Origin: Pseudomonadota bacterium
GTDB taxonomy: Bacteria; Pseudomonadota; Alphaproteobacteria; Caulobacterales; Caulobacteraceae
DNA: 64,000 nucleotides
Direction of reading: 5' to 3'
NCBI GenBank assembly: GCA_023433585.1
Contig: JAEZCL010000098.1
Span: 1 to 64,000 of the forward strand
Part shown: positions 24,803 to 33,637 of the stretch, piece after piece
How positions within the stretch are numbered: the first letter of the stretch is position 1
How the letters are laid out: each line of letters starts with the position of its first letter
Notes under the pieces: generated by a model
What the model was told of the DNA's origin: nothing
The model's input: the letters and a program-made list of their open reading frames with translations, nothing else
Databases searched by the model: none
Position numbers and translations under genes: made by a program

Positions 24803-26353
24803 TCAGACGGGGCTTCGGGGAGCCTCGCCGAACGTCTCGATCAGCGGCCCGATCCAGGGCCGGTATCGCGGCCATCGGTCCGGCCGGCGCGTGATCGGCG
24901 CCCCGACCTGCAGGGCCGAGAACGTCCGCATGGGCGCCCGGCGCCGCTCCGGCTTCAGATAGTCCGCCTTCCAGTCCAGGCCGCAGAAGGTGAACAGACG
25001 CCGGCCCTCTTCGTCCGGGGCCTCGCACAGGGCCTCGTGGTCCAGCGTCAGGACGCGGTCGCCCAGCCGCGCCTTCCAGTCCGCCATCAGCCGCTCGGAT
25101 AGCGTCCAGGCGTGGGCCGTCTGAGCCAGGTCGCCGGCGTATCCATAGGCGCCCGCGAAGTTCAGCAGGTGGATGGACAAACAGGTCTCGCGCGGGTCGC
25201 GCCGCACATGGATGAACCTCGCCTTGGGGAACAGCCGGGCGATGACCCCCACATAGAGCAGATTCAGCGGCATCTTGTCGGTGACGCGGCGCCGGTTCAG
25301 CCCCGCCGCGCGATAACGCCCGGCGATGTCGGAGCGCATGTCGGCCTCGCGCGCCTGAAGCGCCGCCGCCGCGCCTTTCGCGCCCATGCGCCCGGCGATG
25401 ATCTCGATCTCGCGGCCCGCCAGGGCCAGTTCCATCCGCTCGCCCCCCGCCGCGACCATGGGGTCCGCCCCCAGGACGGATTCGGTCAGCGAGGTTCCCG
25501 AACGGGGCATCCCCACGATGACCAGCGGCTCCAGCGTCTCGTCGGCGCCGGCGCCGGCCGCCCCCGCGTCATGTACGGCGAGCATGAACGCCGCCGCAGC
25601 GTCCTCGCGCGCGGGATCATAGACCGACGGGATCAGCCCGCCGGCCAGCCGCGCCCACGTCATGGCGCCTTGCGGATCTTTCATCCGGTCATGGGCGCCC
25701 GCCAGCGCATAGGCCGCCTCGGCCCGCAGATGCGGCGGCAGGGCGGCGTTCCCGGCGGCGGCTTCCAGCGCCTTGAGCCGGTCGCCCCTCGGCTTCAGGG
25801 CGCACAGCTGCGACAGCAGGCCGACATGACCCGGCGCTCGTTCCAGCGCCGCCTCCAGCACCGTTCCGGCCTCATCAATCCGACGCAGGGCGATCAGCAC
25901 GTCCGCCAGTCCGGCGACTGCGTCCGCATGGACCGCCGGGACCTGCATCGCCTGTCGGTAAAGGGTCTGGGCCGTCTTCAGATCGTTGGCCAGATAGGCC
26001 GCCCGCGCCGCCTCCATGCGGTCGGCGGCCGTCCCCTCCGGCAGGCGCGCGGCGCGCTGGAACGCCTCGGCGGCCAGGGTGAAATCATTGGCCTGGTTCG
26101 CCGCGCCGCCGAAACGACGCCAGAAGCCGATGTCGCCTGCCTGCGTCCGCGCCAGAGCCGAAAGGGCGGCGAGGCGGGCGGTGGGCTGGCCCGATCGCTG
26201 CGCCAGATCGGTCAGGGCGGCGGTCAGGGTCTGGTCCGGAGCCTTCGCCGCGCGCCGGGCCAGAAGCGCGGCGGCGCTCACATCCAGGCCCTGGCGGATC
26301 AGGCGTCCCGCCTCGTCGACGGCGGCCAGGGTGTCAGGGGCGGCGGGAGTCAT
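24803..26353 (-). CDS. TPR-sulfotransferase fusion protein
   Basis: A 516-residue protein with TPR-like repeats in residues 1-265 and a sulfotransferase domain in about 275-510. The PAPS 5'-phosphosulfate loop is VGMPRSGTSLTESVL (280-294) and the 3'-phosphate motif is HVRRDPRETCLS. This two-domain arrangement is common in alphaproteobacteria. It would transfer sulfate from PAPS to an unknown acceptor, perhaps a peptide tyrosine or glycan; the acceptor is not deducible. No signal peptide is seen. It is convergent with the TPR gene and divergent from the M1 peptidase. Confidence 0.85.
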   Translation of the reverse strand: MTPAAPDTLAAVDEAGRLIRQGLDVSAAALLARRAAKAPDQTLTAALTDLAQRSGQPTARLAALSALARTQAGDIGFWRRFGGAANQANDFTLAAEAFQRAARLPEGTAADRMEAARAAYLANDLKTAQTLYRQAMQVPAVHADAVAGLADVLIALRRIDEAGTVLEAALERAPGHVGLLSQLCALKPRGDRLKALEAAAGNAALPPHLRAEAAYALAGAHDRMKDPQGAMTWARLAGGLIPSVYDPAREDAAAAFMLAVHDAGAAGAGADETLEPLVIVGMPRSGTSLTESVLGADPMVAAGGERMELALAGREIEIIAGRMGAKGAAAALQAREADMRSDIAGRYRAAGLNRRRVTDKMPLNLLYVGVIARLFPKARFIHVRRDPRETCLSIHLLNFAGAYGYAGDLAQTAHAWTLSERLMADWKARLGDRVLTLDHEALCEAPDEEGRRLFTFCGLDWKADYLKPERRRAPMRTFSALQVGAPITRRPDRWPRYRPWIGPLIETFGEAPRSPV

Positions 26354-26478
26354 CGGCGAACTTGTTCCACCTGGAGGGCAGGCTGTCCATCACGAAGGCG
26401 GGGATTTGAACCGCCGCGCCGACCCGCATAAGGATGGCGCATTCGGTGTTCCGCCGGGTGTGCTCAGGGAGTCTCCGC

Positions 26479-28380
26479 ATGATCCGTCCGTCCGTTCTGG
26501 CCATCGCCGCCGCACTGGCGCTTTCCGGAGGCCTGGCGGCCTGCACCGACCGACCCGCGACCGACGTGACCGCCCCGCGCATCCCGGACGACATCCAGTA
26601 TGTGGCCGACGCCCATTCCTATGCCCGTCCTGAAATCGCGCGCGTCCACGATGTCGCCCTGGACCTGACGGCGGACTTCGAGCGCCGCATCCTGTCGGGC
26701 ACGGCGACCCTGGACATCACGGCGGAACAGGGCGCGACCGAGATCATCCTCGACATCCGCGACCTGGACATCCGCGCGGTGCGGTCGGACGACGGGCCGC
26801 TGGACTATGTGATCGGGGATGAGCAGCCGTTCCTGGGCCGCCCCCTGACCATCGCCATCCCCTTCACCGAGGGGCGCATCCACATCGACTATTCCACCCG
26901 GCCTGACGCGGCGGCCCTGCAATGGCTGACCCCGGAGCAGACGGCGGGCGGCGCGCATCCCTTCCTGTTCAGCCAGGGCCAGGCGATCCTGACCCGCACC
27001 TGGATCCCGACCCAGGACAGCCCCGGAATCCGCCAGACCTATTCCGCCCGCATCGTCGTGCCCGAGAGCCTAAAGGCCGTCATGAGCGCCGAGATGCTGA
27101 CCCCGGAGGGCGAAGCGGTCGAGGGCGGGCGCGCCTTCCGCTTCCGCCTGGACCAGCCGGTGCCGCCCTATCTGATCGCCCTGGCGGCGGGAGACCTGGC
27201 GTTCCAGTCGCTGGGCGCGCGCACCGGCGTCTGGACCGAGCCCTCGATGCTGGAGCGTTCGGCCGCCGAGTTCACCGAGGTGGAGGCCATGGTCGAGGCG
27301 GCCGAGGCGCTCTACGGCCCCTACATATGGGGCCGCTACGACCTGCTGGTCCTGCCCCCCAGCTTCCCGTTCGGGGGCATGGAGAACCCGCGCCTGACCT
27401 TCGCCACGCCCACCATCATCGCCGGCGACCGGTCGCTGGTCTCCCTGGTGGCGCACGAACTGGCCCACAGCTGGTCCGGCAATCTGGTGACCAACGCCAC
27501 CTGGGACGATTTCTGGCTCAACGAGGGCTTCACCGTCTATTTCGAGAACCGCATCATGGAGGCCATCTACGGCGCCGAGCGGGCCGAGATGCTGCGCTCG
27601 CTGGAGTGGACCGAGCTTCAGGCGGAACTGACCGAACTGCCCTCGGCGGACCAGCACCTGCACCTGGACCTGGACGGCCGCGACCCGGACGAGGGCATGA
27701 CCTCGATCGCCTATGACAAGGGCGCCCTGTTCCTGCGCACCATCGAGGGGATCGTCGGGCGCGATCGATTTGACGGCTGGCTGCGCGGCTATTTCCAGCG
27801 CAACGCCTATCGCCCCATGACCACCGAACTGTTCCTGGCCGATCTGCGCGAGCATCTGATCGCGGGCGACCGGGCGCTGGAGGAACGGTTGCAGCTGGAC
27901 GCCTGGATCAACGGGCTGGGCCTGCCGTCGAATGCCGTCCAGCCTTCCCCCGCCGCCTTCGCCCCGGTGGAGGCGCAGGCCGCCGCCTTCGCGGACGGCG
28001 CGGCGGCGTCGAGCCTGGAAACCGACGGCTGGGTGACCCAGCAGTGGCAGCACTTCCTAGGCTCCCTGCCGCAGGGGATGACCAACGCTCAGCTGGCCGA
28101 CCTGGACCGCGCCTTCGGTCTCTCCCAGGCGGGCAACAGCGAGGTCCGCTTCGCCTGGCTGATGATCGCGGTGAAGCACCGCTATCAGCCGGCCGTGCCC
28201 TCGCTGGAACAGTTCCTGACCAGCATGGGGCGGCGCAAATTCACCCAGCCGCTCTATGTGGCCCTGATGGCCGAAGGCGACTGGGGCCGCCCCATCGCCC
28301 GGCGCATCTATGAGCGCGCCCGCCCCGGCTATCACCCCATCACCACGGGCTCGGCCGATCCGGTGGTGCGGGGACGGTAG
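26479..28380 (+). CDS. M1 family aminopeptidase, lipoprotein (LTA4 hydrolase-like)
   Basis: A 633-residue gluzincin. The N-terminus MIRPSVLAIAAALALSGGLAAC is a lipoprotein signal with lipobox C22. The exopeptidase motif GGMEN and zinc site HELAHSWSGN (H326, E327, H330) with E349 in NEGF are complete, and a helical C-terminal domain ends in RARPGYHPIT. The order and length match leukotriene A4 hydrolase-type M1 peptidases. It removes N-terminal residues from peptides, probably in the periplasm or on the membrane. ATG 26479 was chosen for the signal; upstream in-frame starts do not fit one. Confidence 0.92.
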   Translation: MIRPSVLAIAAALALSGGLAACTDRPATDVTAPRIPDDIQYVADAHSYARPEIARVHDVALDLTADFERRILSGTATLDITAEQGATEIILDIRDLDIRAVRSDDGPLDYVIGDEQPFLGRPLTIAIPFTEGRIHIDYSTRPDAAALQWLTPEQTAGGAHPFLFSQGQAILTRTWIPTQDSPGIRQTYSARIVVPESLKAVMSAEMLTPEGEAVEGGRAFRFRLDQPVPPYLIALAAGDLAFQSLGARTGVWTEPSMLERSAAEFTEVEAMVEAAEALYGPYIWGRYDLLVLPPSFPFGGMENPRLTFATPTIIAGDRSLVSLVAHELAHSWSGNLVTNATWDDFWLNEGFTVYFENRIMEAIYGAERAEMLRSLEWTELQAELTELPSADQHLHLDLDGRDPDEGMTSIAYDKGALFLRTIEGIVGRDRFDGWLRGYFQRNAYRPMTTELFLADLREHLIAGDRALEERLQLDAWINGLGLPSNAVQPSPAAFAPVEAQAAAFADGAAASSLETDGWVTQQWQHFLGSLPQGMTNAQLADLDRAFGLSQAGNSEVRFAWLMIAVKHRYQPAVPSLEQFLTSMGRRKFTQPLYVALMAEGDWGRPIARRIYERARPGYHPITTGSADPVVRGR

Positions 28381-28488
28381 AGCGCAAGGCGTAGGTCGCA
28401 GAAGGCGGAGCGAACACTCGCAATTGGGCCCACTACCCCTTGCGGAGCAATGCATCGGGATCGGGAATAAGGTTTTTGCATCCCGAAA

Positions 28489-28521
28489 CCATCACCCTCC
28501 GGTTAAGCCGGAGGGTGATGG
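28489..28521. terminator. 14-bp perfect hairpin after the M1 peptidase
   Basis: CCATCACCCTCCGG (28489-28502) pairs perfectly with 28508-28521 around TTAAG. It lies 108 bases past the M1 stop and 70 before the DUF3883 start. It may terminate the former or lie in the leader of the latter; no T-run is present. Confidence 0.4.
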
Positions 28522-28590
28522 GAAGACAGACATCGTACCTGGTCAAACCTGCCTCGGCCCCGCTATCCTGGGTTGGCGGGGGACAACGCA

Positions 28591-29499
28591 TTGGCGGATC
28601 AGGACGTCAGAGGCAAAGACTGGTCGGACGATGAGTTGGACGCCATCGTCGCGGACCATTTCGCCATGCTGCGCGCCCAGTCCGAGGGCCGGGCCTATGT
28701 GAAGGCCCATCACGCCCGCGCCCTCGATGAACAGATCAGACGCGGGCACAAGTCCATCGAGTTCAAGCACATGAATATCTCGGCGGTGCTGACCCAGCTC
28801 GGCCTGCCCACCATCCGCGGCTATCGTCCCATGGCCAACTATCAAGCCGCCATTTTCGACGCCCTGGACCGCTACCTTACGACCCGTCCCGACGCCTGGA
28901 CCCTCGGCCTACCTGACCCCGCCTCCGGCTTCGCCGAGGAAGGGACGACCTTCTCCTCCCCATTCCATGGGGAGGGGGACCACGAAGTGGTGGAGGGGCC
29001 GTCGGCTCCGGGCGCCATCCTCCCTATCTCGACCCCGCCGCCGCCCGCGCCGTCAAAGCCCCGGCCCGACGGCCTTGTCCGCCTCGTCCGCAAATTCGAC
29101 CCCGCCGCCCGCGATCACCGTAACCGCGCCCTCGGCCTGATGGGCGAACAGCGCATCTTCGACCACGAACGCGCCTTCCTCATCGCCAATGACCGCCCCG
29201 ATCTGGCGCGCAAGATCGAATGGACGTCGCAGGAACGCGGCGACGGCGCCGGTTACGACATCCACAGCTTCGCCCCCGACGGCCGCGAGCGTCTGATCGA
29301 GGTCAAGGCCACGCGCGGCGGCCCCGCCACCGACTTCTTCCTGACCCGCACCGAACGCGAGGTCTCACAGGAACGCCCCGAGGCGTGGCGCCTCTACCGC
29401 CTCCACGACCTGCCCACGACGCCGGGCCTGTTCCAGCTCAAGCCCCCGCTGGAGACGACCGTGACGCTGAGACCGGAGACGTGGCGGGCGGGATTTTAG
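28591..29499 (+). CDS. DUF3883 domain protein, probable PD-(D/E)xK-type nuclease
   Basis: A 302-residue two-domain protein. Residues about 8-95 (DWSDDELDAIV ... SIEFKHMNISAVL) resemble an N-terminal domain found on HNH and McrA-like nucleases. Residues about 175-300 are DUF3883, with GYDIHSF and LIEVKATRGG giving the D-(x)n-ExK pattern expected of a restriction-endonuclease fold. A 50-base palindromic repeat forms part of the linker in frame. Start TTG 28591 was chosen because GGGGGAC lies six bases before it; TTG 28573 is possible. DUF3883 proteins often occur with restriction or phage-defence genes, but no methylase or ATPase is adjacent, so function is inferred only. Confidence 0.7.
   Translation: MADQDVRGKDWSDDELDAIVADHFAMLRAQSEGRAYVKAHHARALDEQIRRGHKSIEFKHMNISAVLTQLGLPTIRGYRPMANYQAAIFDALDRYLTTRPDAWTLGLPDPASGFAEEGTTFSSPFHGEGDHEVVEGPSAPGAILPISTPPPPAPSKPRPDGLVRLVRKFDPAARDHRNRALGLMGEQRIFDHERAFLIANDRPDLARKIEWTSQERGDGAGYDIHSFAPDGRERLIEVKATRGGPATDFFLTRTEREVSQERPEAWRLYRLHDLPTTPGLFQLKPPLETTVTLRPETWRAGF
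28951..29000 (+). repeat. double-hairpin palindromic repeat, copy B, in frame within the DUF3883 gene
   Basis: CCTCCCCAT (28955-28963) pairs with ATGGGGAGG (28967-28975), then ACCAC (28979-28983) pairs with GTGGT (28987-28991), followed by GGAGGGG. This is the same design as copy A at 1-45 read on the minus strand. Here it is translated in frame as a roughly 17-residue linker insert with no stop. Confidence 0.6.
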
Positions 29500-29551
29500 G
29501 CTGTCGCTAAGCAGCAGAACGGGTCCGGCCCCATCGCCCCGTTCCGTTCGG

Positions 29552-30397
29552 TCAACTGCCGGACGGATCCTTCAGGGCCTTCGCCTTGGCTCTCTCCAGC
29601 TGGCTGATGCTGGTCTCCGGCGTGGGCAGATGCTCGGGCATTGCGCCGCCCAGTTCGGCGATCGTGCTGCGCACCTTCCTGCCCACGGCATGATGAATAT
29701 CGTTCGCCTGCGCCCTGGTGCGCGCACCGTCGCGTTTCAGTTTGTCCTCGGCCTGCGTGGCGCGAAACAGATTCGCCGCCAGCTCGGTCGAACCCATATG
29801 ATCCAGGATCTTCTGGCTCTTCTTCAGGCCCTTCAGGGCGTGAATGTCCCGCATGGTCCGGCCGCCATACAGGCCGCGATACCCGTGATCCTGAAAGATC
29901 GCATAGTCCAGCCCGGTCTCGACACCCGCCTGCCGCGCCGCAGACGCCAGAGCGGTGTTGTGCTGGGCCATCTCCCGTCGCAGCATCAGCCGCCGGTCGT
30001 CTTCCGACAGGGAGCCGAACGCGGGATCATCCTGAATCTCCTGCCGCCGGGTCTGGACGGCGAAATAGGTCTGCCCCGCCGCAATCACCAGCTTCGACGG
30101 ATCGCCGTTCTGGACGATCAGGTAACAGGCGTAGCGCGAAAGGCGGACATCGCTGAGTTCACGCTTCGCCCCGGAACCGATATCGACCATTCTGGTGACG
30201 TCACCGAAATGGTCCGCGGGATCGAGCCCCGCCGCCGCCGCCGACACCCGCGCCTTCTCGATGACGCCAAAGAAATTACGGTAATCCTGATACCCCAGCA
30301 CCGGCGCCAGCTGCCGCGCCAGCCAGTATTCCGCGCCCTCGTCCTCATGACGGATCGACTCGAACGTCTGACGGTGCGGGGGGCCGAGATCGGTCAT
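29552..30397 (-). CDS. dinD: DNA damage-inducible protein D
   Basis: A 281-residue DinD homologue, near full length. It has the BRO-N-like N-terminal part (EYWLARQLAPVLGYQDYRNF) and the DinD core (DHGYRGLYGGRTMRDIHALKGL, DHMGSTELAANLFRATQAEDKL). E. coli DinD is LexA-controlled and interferes with RecA filaments. A one-mismatch alphaproteobacterial SOS box lies 22 bases before ATG 30397, supporting damage induction and this start over an upstream TTG at 30454 that overlaps the lepA stop region. It faces the DUF3883 gene tail to tail. Confidence 0.9.
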   Translation of the reverse strand: MTDLGPPHRQTFESIRHEDEGAEYWLARQLAPVLGYQDYRNFFGVIEKARVSAAAAGLDPADHFGDVTRMVDIGSGAKRELSDVRLSRYACYLIVQNGDPSKLVIAAGQTYFAVQTRRQEIQDDPAFGSLSEDDRRLMLRREMAQHNTALASAARQAGVETGLDYAIFQDHGYRGLYGGRTMRDIHALKGLKKSQKILDHMGSTELAANLFRATQAEDKLKRDGARTRAQANDIHHAVGRKVRSTIAELGGAMPEHLPTPETSISQLERAKAKALKDPSGS

Positions 30398-30418
30398 GAA
30401 GCGACCATCCCACAGCTG

Positions 30419-30433
30419 GAACAAATTGGCAAC
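30419..30433 (-). promoter_or_regulatory. candidate LexA (SOS) box upstream of dinD
   Basis: Read on the minus strand the site is GTTG-N7-GTTC (plus strand GAAC-AAATTGG-CAAC). The alphaproteobacterial LexA box is GTTC-N7-GTTC, so there is one mismatch in one half. Position 22-36 bases before the dinD ATG fits operator control. It lies within the short lepA-dinD spacer. Confidence 0.5.
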
Positions 30434-30450
30434 TTTATGGGGCGTCGCCC

Positions 30451-32259
30451 TCAATCCTCATCCATCTTCAGCGCGGCGATGAAGGCTTCCTGCGGGATCT
30501 CGACCTTCCCGAACTGCCTCATCCGCTTTTTCCCTTCCTTCTGTTTCTCCAGAAGCTTCTTTTTCCGCGTGGCGTCGCCGCCGTAGCATTTGGCGGTGAC
30601 GTCCTTGCGCAGGGCGCGGACGGTTTCGCGGGCGATGATCTTGCCGCCGATGGCGGCCTGGATCGGGATCTGGAACAGGTGGGGCGGGATCAGCTCCTTC
30701 ATCTTCTCGACCATGCCGCGCCCGCGCGTCTCGGCGCGTGAGCGGTGGACCAGCATCGAGAGCGCGTCCACCGGCTCGGCGTTGACCAGGATGTTCATCT
30801 TGACCAGGTCGCCCTCGCGGTAGTCGCCCAGTTCGTAGTCGAAGCTGGCGTAGCCCTTGGAGATGGACTTCAGCCGGTCATAGAAGTCGAACACCACCTC
30901 GTTTAGCGGCAGCTCATAGACCACCAGGGCGCGGGCGCCGACGTAGCTGAGCTCCTTCTGCACGCCGCGTCGATCCTGACACAGCTTGATGACCCCGCCC
31001 AGATAATCGTCGGGGGTCATGATGACGGCCTTGATCCAGGGTTCCGAGATGGACTCGATCTGCATCACGTCGGGCAGGTCGGCGGGGTTGTGCAGGTCGA
31101 TCTCGGACCCGTCGCGCATCTTGATCTTGTAAACCACCGACGGCGCCGTCGCGATCAGGTCCAGGTTGAACTCGCGGCTCAGGCGCTCCTGGATGATCTC
31201 CAGGTGCAGCAGGCCCAGGAAGCCGCAGCGGAAGCCGAAGCCGAGCGCGGCCGAGCTTTCCATCTCATAGGTGAAGCTGGCGTCGTTCAGGCGCAGGCGG
31301 GCGATGGCGGCGCGCAGGTCCTCGAAGTCGGCCGCGTCCACCGGGAACAGACCGCAGAACACCACCGACTGGACGTCCTTGAAGCCTTTGAGCGGCTCGG
31401 CCGTGGGGCGCTTCTCGTCGGTGATGGTGTCGCCCACCGCCGCGTGCGCCACTTCCTTGATCTGGGCGGTGATGAAGCCGATTTCGCCGGGCCCGAGGCT
31501 CTCCACCGGCGTGTTCTTGGGCAGGAAGACCCCGACCCGGTCGACGAGATGGGTCGAACCGTTCTGCATGAACTTGACCCGCTGACCGGCGCGCAGGCGC
31601 CCGTCGAACACCCGCACCAGCAGCACGACGCCCAGATACGGGTCGTACCAAGCGTCCACCAGCATGGCCTTCAGCGGCGCGGCCTCGTCGCCCCTGGGCG
31701 CGGGCAGGCGCGCGATCACCGCCTCCAGCACGTCGGTGATGCCCAGGCCGGTCTTGGCGGAGCACTCCACGGCGTCCGACGCATCGATGCCGATGACGTC
31801 TTCGATCTGGGCCTTGACCCGCTCCGGCTCGGCGGCGGGCAGGTCGATCTTGTTCAGGACCGGCACGATCTCATGATTGTTGTCGATGGCCTGATAGACG
31901 TTGGCCAGGGTCTGAGCCTCCACCCCCTGGGACGCATCCACCACCAGAATCGAGCCCTCGCACGCGGCCAGGCTGCGCGACACTTCATAGGCGAAGTCCA
32001 CGTGGCCGGGGGTGTCCATCAGGTTCAGGACATACTCCAGCCCGTCCTGCGCCTTGTAGGTCAGGCGCACGGTCTGGGCCTTGATGGTGATGCCGCGCTC
32101 CTGCTCGATCTCCATGTTGTCGAGCACCTGCTCACGCATCTCGCGTTCGGTCAGGCCGCCGGTCGCCTGGATCAGGCGGTCCGACAGCGTCGACTTGCCG
32201 TGGTCGATGTGTGCGACGATGCTGAAGTTGCGGATGCGGTCGAGGGGCGTCTGGCTCAT
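30451..32259 (-). CDS. lepA: elongation factor 4 (LepA) GTPase
   Basis: A 602-residue translational GTPase that acts on stalled or mistranslocated ribosomes. G-motifs [14 protein letters not shown] (G1), DTPGHVDF (G3) and NKIDLP (G4) are present, and the LepA-specific C-terminal domain ends with [20 protein letters not shown]. Full length. ATG 32259 ([11 protein letters not shown]) was preferred to an in-frame start 36 bases upstream. The dinD gene follows after 53 bases on the same strand. Confidence 0.97.
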   Translation of the reverse strand: MSQTPLDRIRNFSIVAHIDHGKSTLSDRLIQATGGLTEREMREQVLDNMEIEQERGITIKAQTVRLTYKAQDGLEYVLNLMDTPGHVDFAYEVSRSLAACEGSILVVDASQGVEAQTLANVYQAIDNNHEIVPVLNKIDLPAAEPERVKAQIEDVIGIDASDAVECSAKTGLGITDVLEAVIARLPAPRGDEAAPLKAMLVDAWYDPYLGVVLLVRVFDGRLRAGQRVKFMQNGSTHLVDRVGVFLPKNTPVESLGPGEIGFITAQIKEVAHAAVGDTITDEKRPTAEPLKGFKDVQSVVFCGLFPVDAADFEDLRAAIARLRLNDASFTYEMESSAALGFGFRCGFLGLLHLEIIQERLSREFNLDLIATAPSVVYKIKMRDGSEIDLHNPADLPDVMQIESISEPWIKAVIMTPDDYLGGVIKLCQDRRGVQKELSYVGARALVVYELPLNEVVFDFYDRLKSISKGYASFDYELGDYREGDLVKMNILVNAEPVDALSMLVHRSRAETRGRGMVEKMKELIPPHLFQIPIQAAIGGKIIARETVRALRKDVTAKCYGGDATRKKKLLEKQKEGKKRMRQFGKVEIPQEAFIAALKMDED

Positions 32260-32373
32260 GCCCGCGCCGGTATCACGCCGCCGGGGGGCCGCCAAGCGCG
32301 GTGCGCGGCCACCGGGCGCATCCGCGCCTGAAACCGTTGCGGATTAAGATGTCGTAATGGAGCCTCTCTTCGT

Positions 32374-32401
32374 TTGAGGGTGATTTGCAAAACGATTATC
32401 T
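32374..32401 (+). promoter_or_regulatory. candidate promoter of the RND efflux operon
   Basis: TTGAGG (32374-32379), a 16-base spacer and TTATCT (32396-32401) in a locally AT-rich stretch, 60 bases before the adaptor gene start. No obvious operator or adjacent regulator gene was seen. Confidence 0.35.
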
Positions 32402-32461
32402 AGGCGACCCCGCGCGCCGCGATCCCCCTTCGGCCGCGCACTCAGACCAAAGGGACATGGT

Positions 32462-33628
32462 GTGCGACAGACGACCGCGACCCAGACCGGAGATCGCCTC
32501 AAGACCTCCCTGCGCGCCATGGCCGGCGCCGCGACGCTGTTCGCCCTGGCGGCGTGCGGCGGGCACGGCGACGATGAGGCGGCCGGCGAGCGACAGACCG
32601 GCGTCTCGTCCCAGACGGTGACGATCGCCGTCGCTGAAACCCGGAACCTGTCGCGCACCATCACCGCTTCCGGCACGGTCACGGCCTGGGAGGAAGTGCC
32701 CGTGGGCGCCGAGACCGGGGGCCTGACCGCCACCGCCGTGATGGTGGATGAAGGCGCCTGGGTGCGCCAGGGCCAGCCGCTGGTGCAGCTGAACGACGCC
32801 CTGCTGCGCGCCCAGCTGGCTCAGCAGGAGGCGGCCGTCGCGTCCGCCGAGGCCAATGCCGAACGCGAGGACGCCGAACTGGCCCGCGCCCATGAACTGC
32901 GCGACCGGGGCTTCCTGGCCCAGGCGTCTCTGGATCTGGCGATTTCCGAACAGCGCGCGGCGGCGGCCCAGCTGGCCTCGGCCCGCGCGTCCCTGTCCGA
33001 GACCCGCACCCGCCTGAATCAGACCACCATTCGCGCGCCGGTGGCGGGCCTCATCATCAGCCGCAGCGTCACGCGCGGCCAGATCGTCCAGCCGGGAACC
33101 GAGCTGTTCCGCATGGTCCGCGACGGCCGGCTGGAGCTGGACGCCCGGGTGCCGGAGACGGAGCTGGGCCTGGTCCGCGCCGGTCAGGCGGCGACCGTGA
33201 GCTCCGACGGCGTCGGTTCGGCCCAGGGCCGGGTCCGCATCGTGACACCCGAGGTGGACGCCCAGACCCGCCTGGGTCTGGCCCGCATCGCCCTGAGCGG
33301 AAACAGCGGCCTGCGGCCCGGCATGTTCGCCCGGGCGGCCATCGACGTGGGCGCCCAGCCCGCCGTGACCGTGCCGACCCCGGCGTTGCTCTATCGCGAG
33401 AACCGGCCCGGCGTGTTCGTGCTCGGCGCCGAGAACCGCGTCACCTTCCAGACGGTCGAGGTTCTGTCCCGCACTGACGAGCACACCTCGGTGAGCGGCC
33501 TGGATGACGGCGCCCGGGTGGTGGTGGACGGGGCCGGCTTCCTGGGCGAGGGCGACCGCGTGACCCCGGCCCCAGCCGCCAGGCCCGCCGCGCCCGCCGC
33601 GCCCGCCGCCGCTCCGGCCGGCGAATAG
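32462..33628 (+). CDS. RND efflux periplasmic adaptor (membrane fusion) lipoprotein
   Basis: A 388-residue membrane fusion protein with lipoprotein signal ending LAAC, a biotinyl-lipoyl-like half motif, a predicted coiled-coil hairpin at about 115-180 (EASVASAEAN-type helices), a beta-barrel region around 200-270 (TIRAPVAGLIISRSVTRG) and an Ala/Pro-rich tail. It links the inner-membrane pump encoded next to an outer-membrane channel. GTG 32462 is the likely start after AAAGGGACAT. It is followed after 9 bases by the pump gene; no outer-membrane factor gene is present. Confidence 0.92.
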   Translation: MRQTTATQTGDRLKTSLRAMAGAATLFALAACGGHGDDEAAGERQTGVSSQTVTIAVAETRNLSRTITASGTVTAWEEVPVGAETGGLTATAVMVDEGAWVRQGQPLVQLNDALLRAQLAQQEAAVASAEANAEREDAELARAHELRDRGFLAQASLDLAISEQRAAAAQLASARASLSETRTRLNQTTIRAPVAGLIISRSVTRGQIVQPGTELFRMVRDGRLELDARVPETELGLVRAGQAATVSSDGVGSAQGRVRIVTPEVDAQTRLGLARIALSGNSGLRPGMFARAAIDVGAQPAVTVPTPALLYRENRPGVFVLGAENRVTFQTVEVLSRTDEHTSVSGLDDGARVVVDGAGFLGEGDRVTPAPAARPAAPAAPAAAPAGE

Positions 33629-33637
33629 GGCCGCGTC

